Positions 1-7,862 of a DNA stretch of 13,043 nt are shown one piece after another. The position numbers and the translations under genes are program-made. The notes under the pieces were generated by a model that had not been told where the DNA came from, ran no database searches, and saw nothing but the letters and a program-made list of their open reading frames with translations. The DNA lies in assembly GCA_027728145.1 (NCBI GenBank), contig JAQBZV010000009.1, forward strand, positions 1 through 13,043. Direction: 5' to 3'. Each line of letters starts with the position of its first letter. The stretch's first letter is position 1. Origin of the DNA: Actinomycetota bacterium. Its GTDB lineage: Bacteria > Actinomycetota > Actinomycetes > Actinomycetales > Microbacteriaceae.

Positions 1-1
1 T

Positions 2-621
2 GTGTCGAAGAAAGCTGCTGTCACCGCAGCTGCCACCAAAGTCCTTGCGACGATCGGTCACCTCGACGTCCTGATCAATAACGCAGGGGTGGTCGTGGGG
101 AAAACTTCCTCGAACTCGAGGAAAAGGATGTTTCCCTGACCTACTCGGTCAACACCTTCGCGCTGTATTGGACCATTCAGGCCTTCCTTCCCTCCATGCT
201 GGAGCGTGATTCGGGTCGTTTGGTCACCATTGCCAGTGCTGCCGGGCTCGCCGGTTCCTCACGTCTTACCGACTATGCCGGTAGTAAACATGCGGCCGTG
301 GGGTTCATGGAGTCTCTGCGCGCGGAACTCCGGGACGCCGGCAGTTCGGTCAGTGCCCTCACCGTGAACCCGTTCTACATCAACACCGGAATGTTTGACG
401 GGGTGAAGTCCGGCAGCCCGCTGTTGCCGATTCAAAACCAAGATGAGGCCACCACCAAGATTTTGAACGCCGTGGAATCCACGAAACGTGAACTCCTGCT
501 GCCGGGCATGGTGTATTCGGTACGAGTGTTCCGGCTTTTGCCTAGAGCACTCTTCGATTGGATTGCGGATGCCTTTGCCATCAACAAGGCCATGAAAACC
601 TTTAGAGGTCGACGCACCTAA
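2..621 (+). pseudogene. Short-chain dehydrogenase/reductase (SDR), 5'-truncated by the window and frameshifted
   Basis: NAD(P)-dependent oxidoreductase of the classical SDR fold; the substrate is not predictable. Frame 2 from base 2 encodes an SDR N-terminal half ending in LDVLINNAGVVVGK, which carries the NNAG motif. It then hits a TGA in that frame at about 137-139. The sense continues in frame 1 as NFLELEEKDVSLTYSVNT and runs to TAA at 619-621. The catalytic Ser (TIASAAG), Tyr and Lys (YAGSK, Tyr codon 274-276, Lys codon 286-288) have the usual S-13-Y-4-K spacing. The NPFYINTGMFDGVK segment and the hydrophobic C-terminal tail recall the SDR16C/retinol-dehydrogenase-like branch. The switch falls in GGGGAAAAC (97-105); one extra A would restore a single frame. 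It is therefore either a recent pseudogene or a homopolymer error in the sequence. An internal ATG at 196 opens a 141-residue frame, but that product would lack the cofactor-binding half. Confidence 0.8.
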
Positions 622-623
622 CG

Positions 624-706
624 TGCGCGAGGGGGGACTTGAACCCCCACGCCCTTGCGGGCACTGGCACCTGAAGCCAGCGCGTCTGCCATTCCGCCAC
701 TCGCGC
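624..706 (-). tRNA. tRNA-Leu, anticodon CAG
   Basis: Read on the - strand, the acceptor arm GCGCGAG (706-700) pairs with CTCGCGC (631-625), followed by discriminator A (624). The anticodon arm is CTGGC-TTCAGGT-GCCAG, with anticodon CAG at 673-671. The T arm has a 5-bp G/C stem around loop TTCAAGT (643-637). A long variable arm with a CCCGCAAGGG hairpin marks a class II tRNA. The D arm begins TGGCGGAATGGCAGACGCG, as in leucine tRNAs. CCA is not encoded. The gene ends 3 bases from the stop of the dehydrogenase remnant. It decodes CUG, the commonest Leu codon in GC-rich genomes. Confidence 0.97.
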
Positions 707-732
707 AATGATGGTCGCCCATCAACTTGCCG

Positions 733-741
733 AGATTACCA
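733..741 (-). promoter_or_regulatory. Extended -10 promoter element for tRNA-Leu
   Basis: On the - strand the sequence reads TGGTAATCT, a TGn-TAnnnT extended -10. It lies about 26 bases upstream of the mature tRNA 5' end, which leaves a short leader for RNase P to remove. No convincing -35 is visible, which fits an extended -10. The assignment rests on motif and position only. Confidence 0.45.
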
Positions 742-796
742 CAGGAGTGGGGCCCCACCGCGGGCCAGTCCTCGAGGCTTCACCAGCCGAGCGAGC

Positions 797-802
797 TAGC
801 AT
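797..802 (+). promoter_or_regulatory. Candidate -10 (TAGCAT) for the fhaA-pknB operon
   Basis: TAGCAT fits the actinobacterial TAnnnT -10 pattern. It sits 38 bases before the fhaA GTG and would give a leader of about 30 bases carrying the strong ribosome-binding site at 829-836 (AGGAGGTG). A good -35 at standard spacing is not evident. It is the best candidate in the 134-base gap between the tRNA and fhaA. Confidence 0.4.
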
Positions 803-840
803 CACTACACAACAGAACCCCACCTGCGAGGAGGTGTCCC

Positions 841-1560
841 GTGGGTTTTCTCGACAGTTTTGAGCGCTCCGTGGAGCGCCTCGTTGGGGGCGCTTTTGCT
901 AAAGCTTTCTCTGCGGGAGTCCATCCCCTCGAAATTGTGGCAGCGCTCAAGCGGGAGATGGATTCCCGGGCGAAGTCTGCGTCCAGGACACGAACTGTGG
1001 CGCCTCACCTCTACTCGTGCGGGCTCTCCACCCAGGATCACGCTCGACTGACTCGTCTTGGCGAGCCTTTCCTCCAAGAAATCACGGGAGCTCTCGCCGA
1101 CTATGCCGGGGTGCGCGGTTACGGCCTCGCCGACCGACTCAGCGTCACTCTCGCTGTTACCGGTTCCCTCTCAGAAGGCATGGTGGAGGTCACCAGCACA
1201 CCGGTGGGACCTGTGGTGTGGATTCCCACTCTGACCTGGGGCTCCGTGTCGTACCCGGTGGTCAAGAAATCCACGATGATCGGCCGGGGAACGGACAGCG
1301 ACGTCCACGTCGTTGCCCGGGGTGTGTCCCGCCATCACGCGGAGGTGCGCTGGGACGGCAAGCGCGCCGAGGTCGTCGATTTGGGCTCCACCAACGGCAC
1401 CACACTGAATGCCGAGAAGGTCACTAGGGCTGCTCTCCCAGATCGGTGCACCCTTGGTATGGGCCAGGCGCGTATCCTGTTTGTGGTGGTCCCGCAGGTT
1501 GAAGCCTCGTATCGTGCCCTCGCACACCACACCCCCACCCGCACAGAGGAGACACCGTGA
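841..1560 (+). CDS. fhaA: FHA-domain protein FhaA (DUF3662 + FHA)
   Basis: Cytoplasmic phosphothreonine-binding adaptor of the PknA/PknB cell-wall pathway. In mycobacteria it binds phosphorylated partners, including the MurJ (MviN) pseudokinase domain. The product is 239 residues. Residues 1-120 are the FhaA N-terminal domain, opening GFLDSFERSVERLVGGAFAK as in the family. Residues 140-215 are an FHA domain with IGRG (147-150), SRHH (163-166) and GSTNGT (182-187), the phosphopeptide-binding loops. I chose the GTG start at 841 because AGGAGGTG lies 4 bases upstream and homology begins exactly there. The frame is open back to 727, but that stretch has no family resemblance. The linker between the domains is very short, and the protein is less than half the length of mycobacterial FhaA (about 530 residues). 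It is the first gene of a seven-gene operon, and its stop overlaps the fhaB start by 4 bases. Confidence 0.93.
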   Translation: MGFLDSFERSVERLVGGAFAKAFSAGVHPLEIVAALKREMDSRAKSASRTRTVAPHLYSCGLSTQDHARLTRLGEPFLQEITGALADYAGVRGYGLADRLSVTLAVTGSLSEGMVEVTSTPVGPVVWIPTLTWGSVSYPVVKKSTMIGRGTDSDVHVVARGVSRHHAEVRWDGKRAEVVDLGSTNGTTLNAEKVTRAALPDRCTLGMGQARILFVVVPQVEASYRALAHHTPTRTEETP

Positions 1561-2051
1561 GCGAACTAACGCTGTTTCTTCTGCAACTCGCGTTTTTGGG
1601 CCTCCTGTGGGCCTTCATCTTTGCCATCGTCTACGCGCTTCGCACCGACCTTTTTGGCCCGCCCCGTTATCGCCAGGAGGAGGATGACAAAGTTGCGGCC
1701 AAGGTTCCCGCGAGCCAGCCCCCCACGATGGCGCCCGCTCCCACAACACCCGGTGGAATTGCTCAGACATTGGTTGTGACGGCGGGACCCAAAGAAGGCT
1801 TGGAGATCGAACTGCTCCCGGAGGAGCAGTTCACCGTTGGTCGCTCCGGAGATTCCAGCCTGGTCATCCGGGATGACGTCACCTCCACCCATCACGCCAG
1901 GCTGATGCTCTGGAATGACCAGTGGATGATTCAGGATTTGGATTCGACCAACGGGACTTTCGTCGATGGAAACCGAGTGAGTATCCCCACGCCGGTTCCC
2001 CTCAATACGCCAGTAAGCGTGGGAAACACGACTTTTGAACTCCGGAAGTAA
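1557..2051 (+). CDS. fhaB: FHA-domain membrane protein FhaB (FipA)
   Basis: Single-pass membrane FHA adaptor, 164 residues. Residues 4-27 form an N-terminal transmembrane segment (LTLFLLQLAFLGLLWAFIF). A charged, then Pro/Ala-rich, linker follows to about residue 68. The FHA domain occupies residues 70-163, with VGRS (94-97), STHHARL (110-116) and DSTNGTFVDG (129-138). In mycobacteria the equivalent FipA/FhaB is a PknA substrate that links kinase signalling to FtsZ and FtsQ, and the same partnership is inferred here from the operon. The start GTG overlaps the fhaA stop (GTGA), which implies translational coupling. The next gene begins 4 bases after the stop. Confidence 0.93.
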   Translation: MSELTLFLLQLAFLGLLWAFIFAIVYALRTDLFGPPRYRQEEDDKVAAKVPASQPPTMAPAPTTPGGIAQTLVVTAGPKEGLEIELLPEEQFTVGRSGDSSLVIRDDVTSTHHARLMLWNDQWMIQDLDSTNGTFVDGNRVSIPTPVPLNTPVSVGNTTFELRK

Positions 2052-2055
2052 CCCG

Positions 2056-3291
2056 ATGTCTTCTGACCAGGTCCTGAGCGCCGCGTCCTCCCACATTGGG
2101 AAGATTCGCGCCAGCAACCAGGATTCCGGGTCTGTGGGCCGCAACCTTTTTGTCGTGGCGGACGGGATGGGCGGTCACGCCGGGGGTGACGTCGCGAGCG
2201 CCCTGGCCGTTCAGCACCTCTTTGGCCTTGACCGGACCTATGACTCCGTGGAGGACGCCCGCGAGGTCCTCTTCCGCGGCGTGTTAGACGCCGGAGCGGA
2301 TCTGACAAACGCTGTGGTGGAGCACCCTGAGCTCACCGGCATGGGCACCACAGTCAGCGCGATGATTCGGGTGAAATCCCAGATGGTCATTGCCCACATC
2401 GGAGATTCCCGGATTTATCGCCTCCGCGAGGGCGTTCTCGAGCAAATCACGGCGGATCACACCTTCGTTCAGCGCCTGGTGGATAGTGGTCGCATTACCC
2501 CTGAGGAGGCCGCGGTGCACCCGCGGCGAAGCGTCCTCATGCGGGTGCTGGGAGACGTGGATGCTGATCCAGAGGTGGACACCCACGTCGTCGACACTCT
2601 CCCCGGTGACCGGTGGTTGCTGTGCTCCGATGGCCTCAGTGGTTACGTCTCCGAACGTGACATTGCCGAGACTCTTCTAACCGTCGATGACGTGGAACTC
2701 GCCGCCCACAAGCTGATCACCCAAAGCTTGAGCGAGGGCGCTCCCGACAACGTCACCGTGGTGATTGTCCGAGTTGCCGAGGGTCTCGACACCTCACCCC
2801 CTGCAGAACCGCGCATGGTCGGTGCTGCCGCTGGTCCCCTCACCTACGAATCAGGGCCGGTCATGCGCAGGCCTGCCCTTCCTGCCCTTCTGCTGCACCC
2901 GCTTAGAGCACTACCTCCCGCGGATGAGCACTTCGAGCCGGAAGAGGACTACCTGGAGGAGCTCATCCGGGAGGATCGCCGACGACTCATCCGTCGTCGG
3001 GTGGCGTGGTCACTCTCCGTCGTAATCATCATCAGCACCCTGGTGGGAGCCACTTTTGCTGCCTACGAATGGACCCAAACACGCTATTTCGTGGGGGAGA
3101 GCAACGGGTTCGTCGCGATCTACCAGGGGGTGCCGGAGAACGTGGGTCCCCTCTCGCTCTCCACCCTGTACCAAGAGACTGACGTCTCCGTGGAGTCCCT
3201 GCAGCTTTTCGAGCAGGAAAGAATCTCCGATTCTCTTCCCGCTGAATCTCTGGAAGATGCCCGTGACATCGTGAATCGACTGAGTCGGTGA
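2056..3291 (+). CDS. pstP: PP2C-family Ser/Thr protein phosphatase PstP
   Basis: Membrane-anchored metal-dependent phosphatase that reverses PknA/PknB phosphorylation. The product is 411 residues. The PP2C domain (about 5-240) has RASNQDS (18-24), VADGMGGH (34-41), GDSRIYR (116-122), CSDGL (190-194) and DNVTVV (231-236), so the metal-binding aspartates are present. A linker rich in Pro, Ala and acidic residues leads to an Arg-rich stop (about 308-315) and a transmembrane helix (316-337). An extracytoplasmic tail of about 70 residues follows, as in mycobacterial PstP. I chose ATG at 2056, 4 bases after the fhaB stop. A TTG at 2035 in the same frame would overlap fhaB and adds no conserved sequence. 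The stop TGA overlaps the rodA start codon. Confidence 0.95.
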   Translation: MSSDQVLSAASSHIGKIRASNQDSGSVGRNLFVVADGMGGHAGGDVASALAVQHLFGLDRTYDSVEDAREVLFRGVLDAGADLTNAVVEHPELTGMGTTVSAMIRVKSQMVIAHIGDSRIYRLREGVLEQITADHTFVQRLVDSGRITPEEAAVHPRRSVLMRVLGDVDADPEVDTHVVDTLPGDRWLLCSDGLSGYVSERDIAETLLTVDDVELAAHKLITQSLSEGAPDNVTVVIVRVAEGLDTSPPAEPRMVGAAAGPLTYESGPVMRRPALPALLLHPLRALPPADEHFEPEEDYLEELIREDRRRLIRRRVAWSLSVVIIISTLVGATFAAYEWTQTRYFVGESNGFVAIYQGVPENVGPLSLSTLYQETDVSVESLQLFEQERISDSLPAESLEDARDIVNRLSR

Positions 3292-4685
3292 TGGATACGA
3301 CCCTCCCCCCTGTGGCACCGGTGACCGGTCGCGTGGTCCTTCGCGTGAAAATGCCCCAAAAGCTTCGCAACCTGGAGTTGGTGCTCCTGATTGTGTCCCT
3401 GGGTTTGAGCGCACTGGCGCTCGCTCTCGTTCAGTGGGGGGCTCTCGGAACACTCGACTGGAGTCTCCTGACCTACGCGGCAGGGCTCGCCGGTCTCACC
3501 CTAGGACTGCACCTTGTCTTGCGTCTCGTGGCACGGGACGCTGACCCATTCATCGTCCCGATTGCCACCATGCTCAACGGGCTTGGCATCACCATGATTC
3601 ACCGCCTCGATATTGCTGCCGCCGCGAGTGGGTGGGAAGCAGCAGGTGTTCGACAGATGGCCTGGACCGCGGTGGCGCTCGTGATTGCGATCATCGTGTT
3701 ACTACTGGTGAAGAACTACCGGGTCTTGTTGCGCTATCGCTACCTGGCGATGCTCGCCGGGGTAATCCTCTTGACCATGCCGCTCTGGCCGGCGATTGGC
3801 AGGACGGTGAATGGCGCGACCCTGTGGGTCAACATCGGAGGCATGAACTTCCAGCCCGGTGAAATCGCGAAGATCGCTCTGGCGATCTTCTTCGCCGGGT
3901 ACCTCATGACCGCCAGAGAGAGCCTCCAGAAAGTGGGAACCACCTTCGCCGGGATTCGCTGGCCCCGCGTTCGGGATATGGGTCCGCTGCTCATTGTCTG
4001 GGTGGTGGCGATGGGGGTGCTGGTGTTCCAGCGAGACCTCGGTACCTCACTGTTGTATTTTGGTTTGTTCCTCGCCATGCTCTACGTCGCCACGAACAGG
4101 CCTCTGTGGTTGGGACTTGGCGGTGGTCTGTTTGTCCTCGGCGCTACCGTGGCCGCCAGTCAGTTGGGGTACGTGCGCGGCCGTTTGGATGGGTGGCTGG
4201 ATTCCTTCAACCCCGAGGTCTACAACGCTGTGGGCGGTTCCTACCAGCTAGTCCAGGGGCTTTTTGGTTTTGCCGAGGGGGGCTTCATCGGCGAGGGGCT
4301 TGGCCAAGGCCAGCCGAGTTTTGTTCCGCTGGCGAACTCGGACTACATCGTGGCAGCACTGGGAGAAGAGCTCGGAATCTTCGGCGTCTTCGCTCTCCTC
4401 GCGCTGTATTTGCTCCTCGTAAGTCGAGGGTTCCGGGTCGGATTCACCGGCACGGACGACTTTGGTCGGCTGTTGTCCTCGGGGCTGGCCTTTGTCCTGG
4501 CGCTGCAGGTCTTCGTGGTGATCGGCGGAATTACCCGGGTAATTCCTGTCACCGGATTGACGACGCCGTTCCTCGCTGCGGGAGGATCCGCGCTGGTCGC
4601 CAACTGGATCATCGTGGCCCTGCTCCTGCGGCTCAGTGACGAAGCACGAGCGTCTGTTCGACTCGAGGCAGGAGTTCGCGCATGA
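3291..4685 (+). CDS. rodA: SEDS-family peptidoglycan glycosyltransferase RodA/FtsW
   Basis: Polytopic inner-membrane glycosyltransferase that polymerises lipid II with its partner class B PBP, encoded immediately downstream. The product is 464 residues with a cytoplasmic Lys/Arg-rich N-terminus and about 10-12 hydrophobic helices. Conserved SEDS features include the NGATLWVNIGG and FQPGEIAKI stretches (about 174-196), FQRDLGTSLLYFG (about 246-258), the SFNPE loop (about 305-309), and NSDYIVAALGEELG near residue 350. The Asp there aligns with the catalytic Asp of E. coli RodA (HTDF motif). A PVTGLTTPFLAAGGSA segment lies near the C-terminus. ATG at 3291 overlaps the pstP stop (TGATG). The in-frame GTG directly before it, at 3288, would add one residue. 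Gene context favours the RodA paralogue over the division-specific FtsW. Confidence 0.95.
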   Translation: MDTTLPPVAPVTGRVVLRVKMPQKLRNLELVLLIVSLGLSALALALVQWGALGTLDWSLLTYAAGLAGLTLGLHLVLRLVARDADPFIVPIATMLNGLGITMIHRLDIAAAASGWEAAGVRQMAWTAVALVIAIIVLLLVKNYRVLLRYRYLAMLAGVILLTMPLWPAIGRTVNGATLWVNIGGMNFQPGEIAKIALAIFFAGYLMTARESLQKVGTTFAGIRWPRVRDMGPLLIVWVVAMGVLVFQRDLGTSLLYFGLFLAMLYVATNRPLWLGLGGGLFVLGATVAASQLGYVRGRLDGWLDSFNPEVYNAVGGSYQLVQGLFGFAEGGFIGEGLGQGQPSFVPLANSDYIVAALGEELGIFGVFALLALYLLLVSRGFRVGFTGTDDFGRLLSSGLAFVLALQVFVVIGGITRVIPVTGLTTPFLAAGGSALVANWIIVALLLRLSDEARASVRLEAGVRA

Positions 4686-6127
4686 TCGCGCCATTGCGCC
4701 GAGTGGGAATCGCCGTCCTGGCGCTGTTCATCACCCTGTTTCTCTCCGCCAGTTATATCCAGGTGGTGGCCAGTGAAGACATTGCCGATGACGACCGGAA
4801 CGTGCGGAAACTATATGAAAGCTTCTCCGCGGAGCGGGGACAAATCCTCGCCGGTGGAATTCCGGTTGCACGCTCTGTTCCAGTAGATAACCAGTTCCGC
4901 TTTTTGCGCACCTACCCGTTCGGTGACCTCTATGCCCCGGTCATCGGGTACTACACCTTGAACCAGGGAAATGCTGGCATTGAGAGTACCCTCAACCCAG
5001 TGCTCACGGGACGCGCTAGCTCCCAGATTCTTGACCAGTTGACCTCCCTGGTGACCGGCTCCACGCCGGAGGGTGCCAGTGTTCAACTCACAATTGATCC
5101 GGAGATTCAGCAAACTGCGTATGACGCTCTCGGGGATCGTCGAGGAGCAGTGGTGGTGCTGGATCCCGCGACCGGACGAGTCCTCGCGATGGTCTCCAAA
5201 CCCTCCTTTGACCCCAACCGTTTGGCTGCTCACTCCACCTCCACGGTGCTCGACGCCTACAACGAGTTTTCGGAAGACCCCGCCAACCCCCTTGCTAACC
5301 GCGCTATCGCTGGGGACCAATACTTCCCCGGCTCCGTGTTCAAAGTCTTGATGACCGCGGCAGCCCTGGAGTCTGGTGGCTACACCGCCGAGAGTACATT
5401 CCTCAACCCCTCGGAGCTTGCCCTCCCGCTCAGCACCAAGAGCATCAAAAACTCTGGTGGCCGGCTGTGTGGGGGCGAGGAAACCGTGACGCTGGAGGAG
5501 GCCTTCCGTCTGAGCTGCAACATCCCCTACGCCGAACTGGGGCTCGAGCTCGGGGAAACAGCGATTGGGTCACTCGCCGATGATTTCGGCTTTGGTGCAA
5601 CCCTGGAAATACCCCTTCCCGTGACGCCGAGCAACTTTCCCCGTGGACTTGACGACGCGCAACTCATGCTGAGCTCATTTGGTCAGTTTGATGTTCGCGT
5701 CACCCCCCTCCAGGTCGCCATGGTGAGTGCCGGGGTGGCCAACGGTGGTGTGTTGATGAAACCAAACCTGGTGGACCAAGTCATTGCCCCCGACCTCCGA
5801 ATCCTTCAGTCTTATGAGCCAACGGTCTACTCAAGACCCCTAAGTCCGTCAGTTGCGCAGGAGATGACTCGAATGATGGTCCTGAACGTTAGCCAGGGTG
5901 TCGCCGGCGCTGCGGGAATCCCAGGCATTAGCGTCGCAGGGAAGACGGGAACAGCGGAGACAGGAATCGGTGATGGTCGCTCATTCTGGTTCACCGGCTT
6001 CGCTCCTGCAGAAAACCCCGAGATTGTCATCGCCGTCGTTATTGAAGGGTCCAGTTCGGAGGGCACCGCAAACAGCGTCGCCTCCCCTGTTGCCAAAACA
6101 ATCATGGAGGCGGTGATGAGTCGATGA
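4682..6127 (+). CDS. pbpA: Class B penicillin-binding protein PbpA (transpeptidase)
   Basis: Single-pass D,D-transpeptidase that cross-links the glycan made by its SEDS partner. The product is 481 residues. An uncleaved signal anchor (about 7-28) is followed by a small pedestal/dimerisation region and a transpeptidase domain from about 130. All three penicillin-binding motifs are intact: SVFK (218-221, nucleophile Ser218), SCN (278-280) and KTG (421-423, in AGKTGTAE). The length matches actinobacterial PbpA (about 490 residues), and no C-terminal PASTA repeats are present. ATG overlaps the rodA stop by 4 bases (ATGA), and the stop overlaps pknA the same way. Confidence 0.96.
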   Translation: MIAPLRRVGIAVLALFITLFLSASYIQVVASEDIADDDRNVRKLYESFSAERGQILAGGIPVARSVPVDNQFRFLRTYPFGDLYAPVIGYYTLNQGNAGIESTLNPVLTGRASSQILDQLTSLVTGSTPEGASVQLTIDPEIQQTAYDALGDRRGAVVVLDPATGRVLAMVSKPSFDPNRLAAHSTSTVLDAYNEFSEDPANPLANRAIAGDQYFPGSVFKVLMTAAALESGGYTAESTFLNPSELALPLSTKSIKNSGGRLCGGEETVTLEEAFRLSCNIPYAELGLELGETAIGSLADDFGFGATLEIPLPVTPSNFPRGLDDAQLMLSSFGQFDVRVTPLQVAMVSAGVANGGVLMKPNLVDQVIAPDLRILQSYEPTVYSRPLSPSVAQEMTRMMVLNVSQGVAGAAGIPGISVAGKTGTAETGIGDGRSFWFTGFAPAENPEIVIAVVIEGSSSEGTANSVASPVAKTIMEAVMSR

Positions 6128-7830
6128 GACCCACCGCTGGTCAGGTTTTTGGTTCCCGCTATGAACTTGTCTCTAGGATTGCCATTGGTGGCATGGGAGA
6201 GGTGTGGAAAGCCAATGACTCCGTCATTGGTCGCACGGTAGCCATCAAGATCCTGAAAGACGAGTACATGGGCGACTCGGGCTTCCGGGAGAGATTCCGG
6301 GCTGAAGCCCGGCACGCCGCCCTGGTCAACCACGAGGGAATCGCCAACGTCTTTGACTACGGGGAAGAAGAGGGAAGCGCCTACCTGGTGATGGAGCTGG
6401 TTCCAGGTGAAGCGCTCAGTAGCATCTTGGAGCGCGAAAAAATCTTGCCCGCAAGCCGCGTGCTCAGCATCGTCTCCCAGACTGCATCAGCCCTCCACGC
6501 CGCCCACCAGGCAGGCCTCGTCCATCGGGATATCAAACCGGGGAACCTGCTGATCACCCCTGATGGCAGCGTGAAAATCACGGACTTCGGTATTGCTCGC
6601 TTGGCCGACCAGGTTCCCCTGACCGCCACCGGTCAAGTCATGGGGACCGTGCAATACCTGGCACCGGAGCAGGCCGGAGGCAAGCCTGCCTCTCCGGCCA
6701 CGGACGTGTACTCGCTCGGAATTGTCGCCTATGAGGCCCTGGCCGGTAAACGACCTTTCCGCGGCGAGTCCCAGGTCGCCATTGCGATGGCCCAAATCAA
6801 GGAAACCCCGCCGGAACTCCCCTCCTCGATTCCCTCAGCGGTTCGCGCCCTGGTGATGTCCTGCATGGCCAAGAAGCCAGAGGGTCGGCCCGCGTCAGCC
6901 CACGATCTCGCACAAGCCGCACTCGCGCTCGCGCGAGGTGACGACGCAGCCGGTTTGGCCCTTATTCCCGCGCCCGTCAGCGAGAAAGACTCGAGCGAGA
7001 AGAAGAAGAAACAACCCCCGGTGTCCACCGACACGTCGCCGGTGGACCAGGCCCGCCCCCTCGGACGAAACTTCTGGTTGTTTAGCGGCATCGGAGCTTT
7101 TGTCGCGATTGCGCTCATTGCCACCTCACTCACCGTGATGCTCCAGTCACCCGCTGAGGATGTCATCGAGGACCCACTGGTGCCAACACTTCCGGAGACA
7201 CCTGAGGAGGTGGTTCCAGAAATCCCCGTCGAGGAACCTGCGGTTCCCGACGATGCCGACCTCGCCACGGTGGACATTACTCAAGCCGAAATTGTGGGGA
7301 AGACCCAGACTCAAGTGCAGGAGACACTCACGCAAAAGGGTCTGCGGCTTGACGCCATCACCGGAAACATCGCGCCTTCCCAGGACCTCGTCGCCACGGC
7401 CTATCGGGTGAATCCGCAGGGGACAGTTGCCGCCAACACCCTCATCGCCGTCTACTTTTATGCCGCTATCCCTCAGCCCCCCAAGCCTCGAGCGATGGTG
7501 GTAACGCCCGCCGAGGGTCCCTGGGCACCAGGGGATGAGGTTCTCCTGGAGTGGCCGGGGTATGCACAGTGTCCCGCAGGATTCGACCTGGTCAGCTACA
7601 CCGTGCAAATTGTGGGTGGGGAAATCCTCGACAACGAGGGTGCCACCGTCCTAGAGCCGGAGCAAACGGCCATCAACGTTCGCCTGGGTGATGGCGAGAG
7701 CATGACCGTGAGCTACCTGGTCAAGTGTGGAACCTTGTCCTCGCCGCTCTCCACTGAGTTGTCCATCGGTATTACGTCTCCTGAGCCCGAAACCCCCGCA
7801 GAAACCCCGGCAGATCCGCCCGTAGACTAA
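6124..7830 (+). CDS. pknA: Ser/Thr protein kinase PknA with an extracytoplasmic PASTA domain and an extra C-terminal domain
   Basis: Transmembrane eukaryotic-like kinase, 568 residues. The kinase domain (about 13-270) has the Gly-rich loop IGGMGEV, VAIK (Lys42), HRDIKPGN (134-141, catalytic Asp136), DFG (154-156), activation-loop threonines before GTVQYLAPEQ, and DVYSLG. An acidic/Lys juxtamembrane linker leads to a transmembrane helix at about 317-340, then a Pro/Glu-rich spacer (345-378). One PASTA-like unit lies at about 382-447 (ITQAEIVGKTQTQVQETL, ending in IAVYFYAA). The last stretch, 455-549, looks beta-rich, with WAPGDEVLLEWPGY and two cysteines (483 and 535), and is followed by a Pro/Glu tail. 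Mycobacterial PknA has no PASTA repeat, so this outer half is longer than in the textbook protein. I call it PknA from its position between pbpA and pknB. ATG overlaps the pbpA stop by 4 bases. Confidence 0.93.
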   Translation: MRPTAGQVFGSRYELVSRIAIGGMGEVWKANDSVIGRTVAIKILKDEYMGDSGFRERFRAEARHAALVNHEGIANVFDYGEEEGSAYLVMELVPGEALSSILEREKILPASRVLSIVSQTASALHAAHQAGLVHRDIKPGNLLITPDGSVKITDFGIARLADQVPLTATGQVMGTVQYLAPEQAGGKPASPATDVYSLGIVAYEALAGKRPFRGESQVAIAMAQIKETPPELPSSIPSAVRALVMSCMAKKPEGRPASAHDLAQAALALARGDDAAGLALIPAPVSEKDSSEKKKKQPPVSTDTSPVDQARPLGRNFWLFSGIGAFVAIALIATSLTVMLQSPAEDVIEDPLVPTLPETPEEVVPEIPVEEPAVPDDADLATVDITQAEIVGKTQTQVQETLTQKGLRLDAITGNIAPSQDLVATAYRVNPQGTVAANTLIAVYFYAAIPQPPKPRAMVVTPAEGPWAPGDEVLLEWPGYAQCPAGFDLVSYTVQIVGGEILDNEGATVLEPEQTAINVRLGDGESMTVSYLVKCGTLSSPLSTELSIGITSPEPETPAETPADPPVD

Positions 7831-7862
7831 CGTCGGCCCACAACGGCCAGAGAGAAGATTGT

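Noticed and set aside
97..105. Programmed -1 ribosomal frameshifting at G-GGG-AAA in the dehydrogenase
   Set aside because: The slip would move tRNA-Lys from AAA onto GAA, a first-position mismatch. There is also no reason for an SDR to use recoding, so a missing base is simpler.
259..708. A 149-codon open frame on the - strand across the tRNA and dehydrogenase
   Set aside because: It reads through the tRNA-Leu gene and antisense to conserved SDR codons, so it is a shadow frame.
727..840. Extended FhaA start at 727
   Set aside because: The strong AGGAGGTG and the family N-terminus both point to GTG at 841. The extension has no homology and would cover the promoter.
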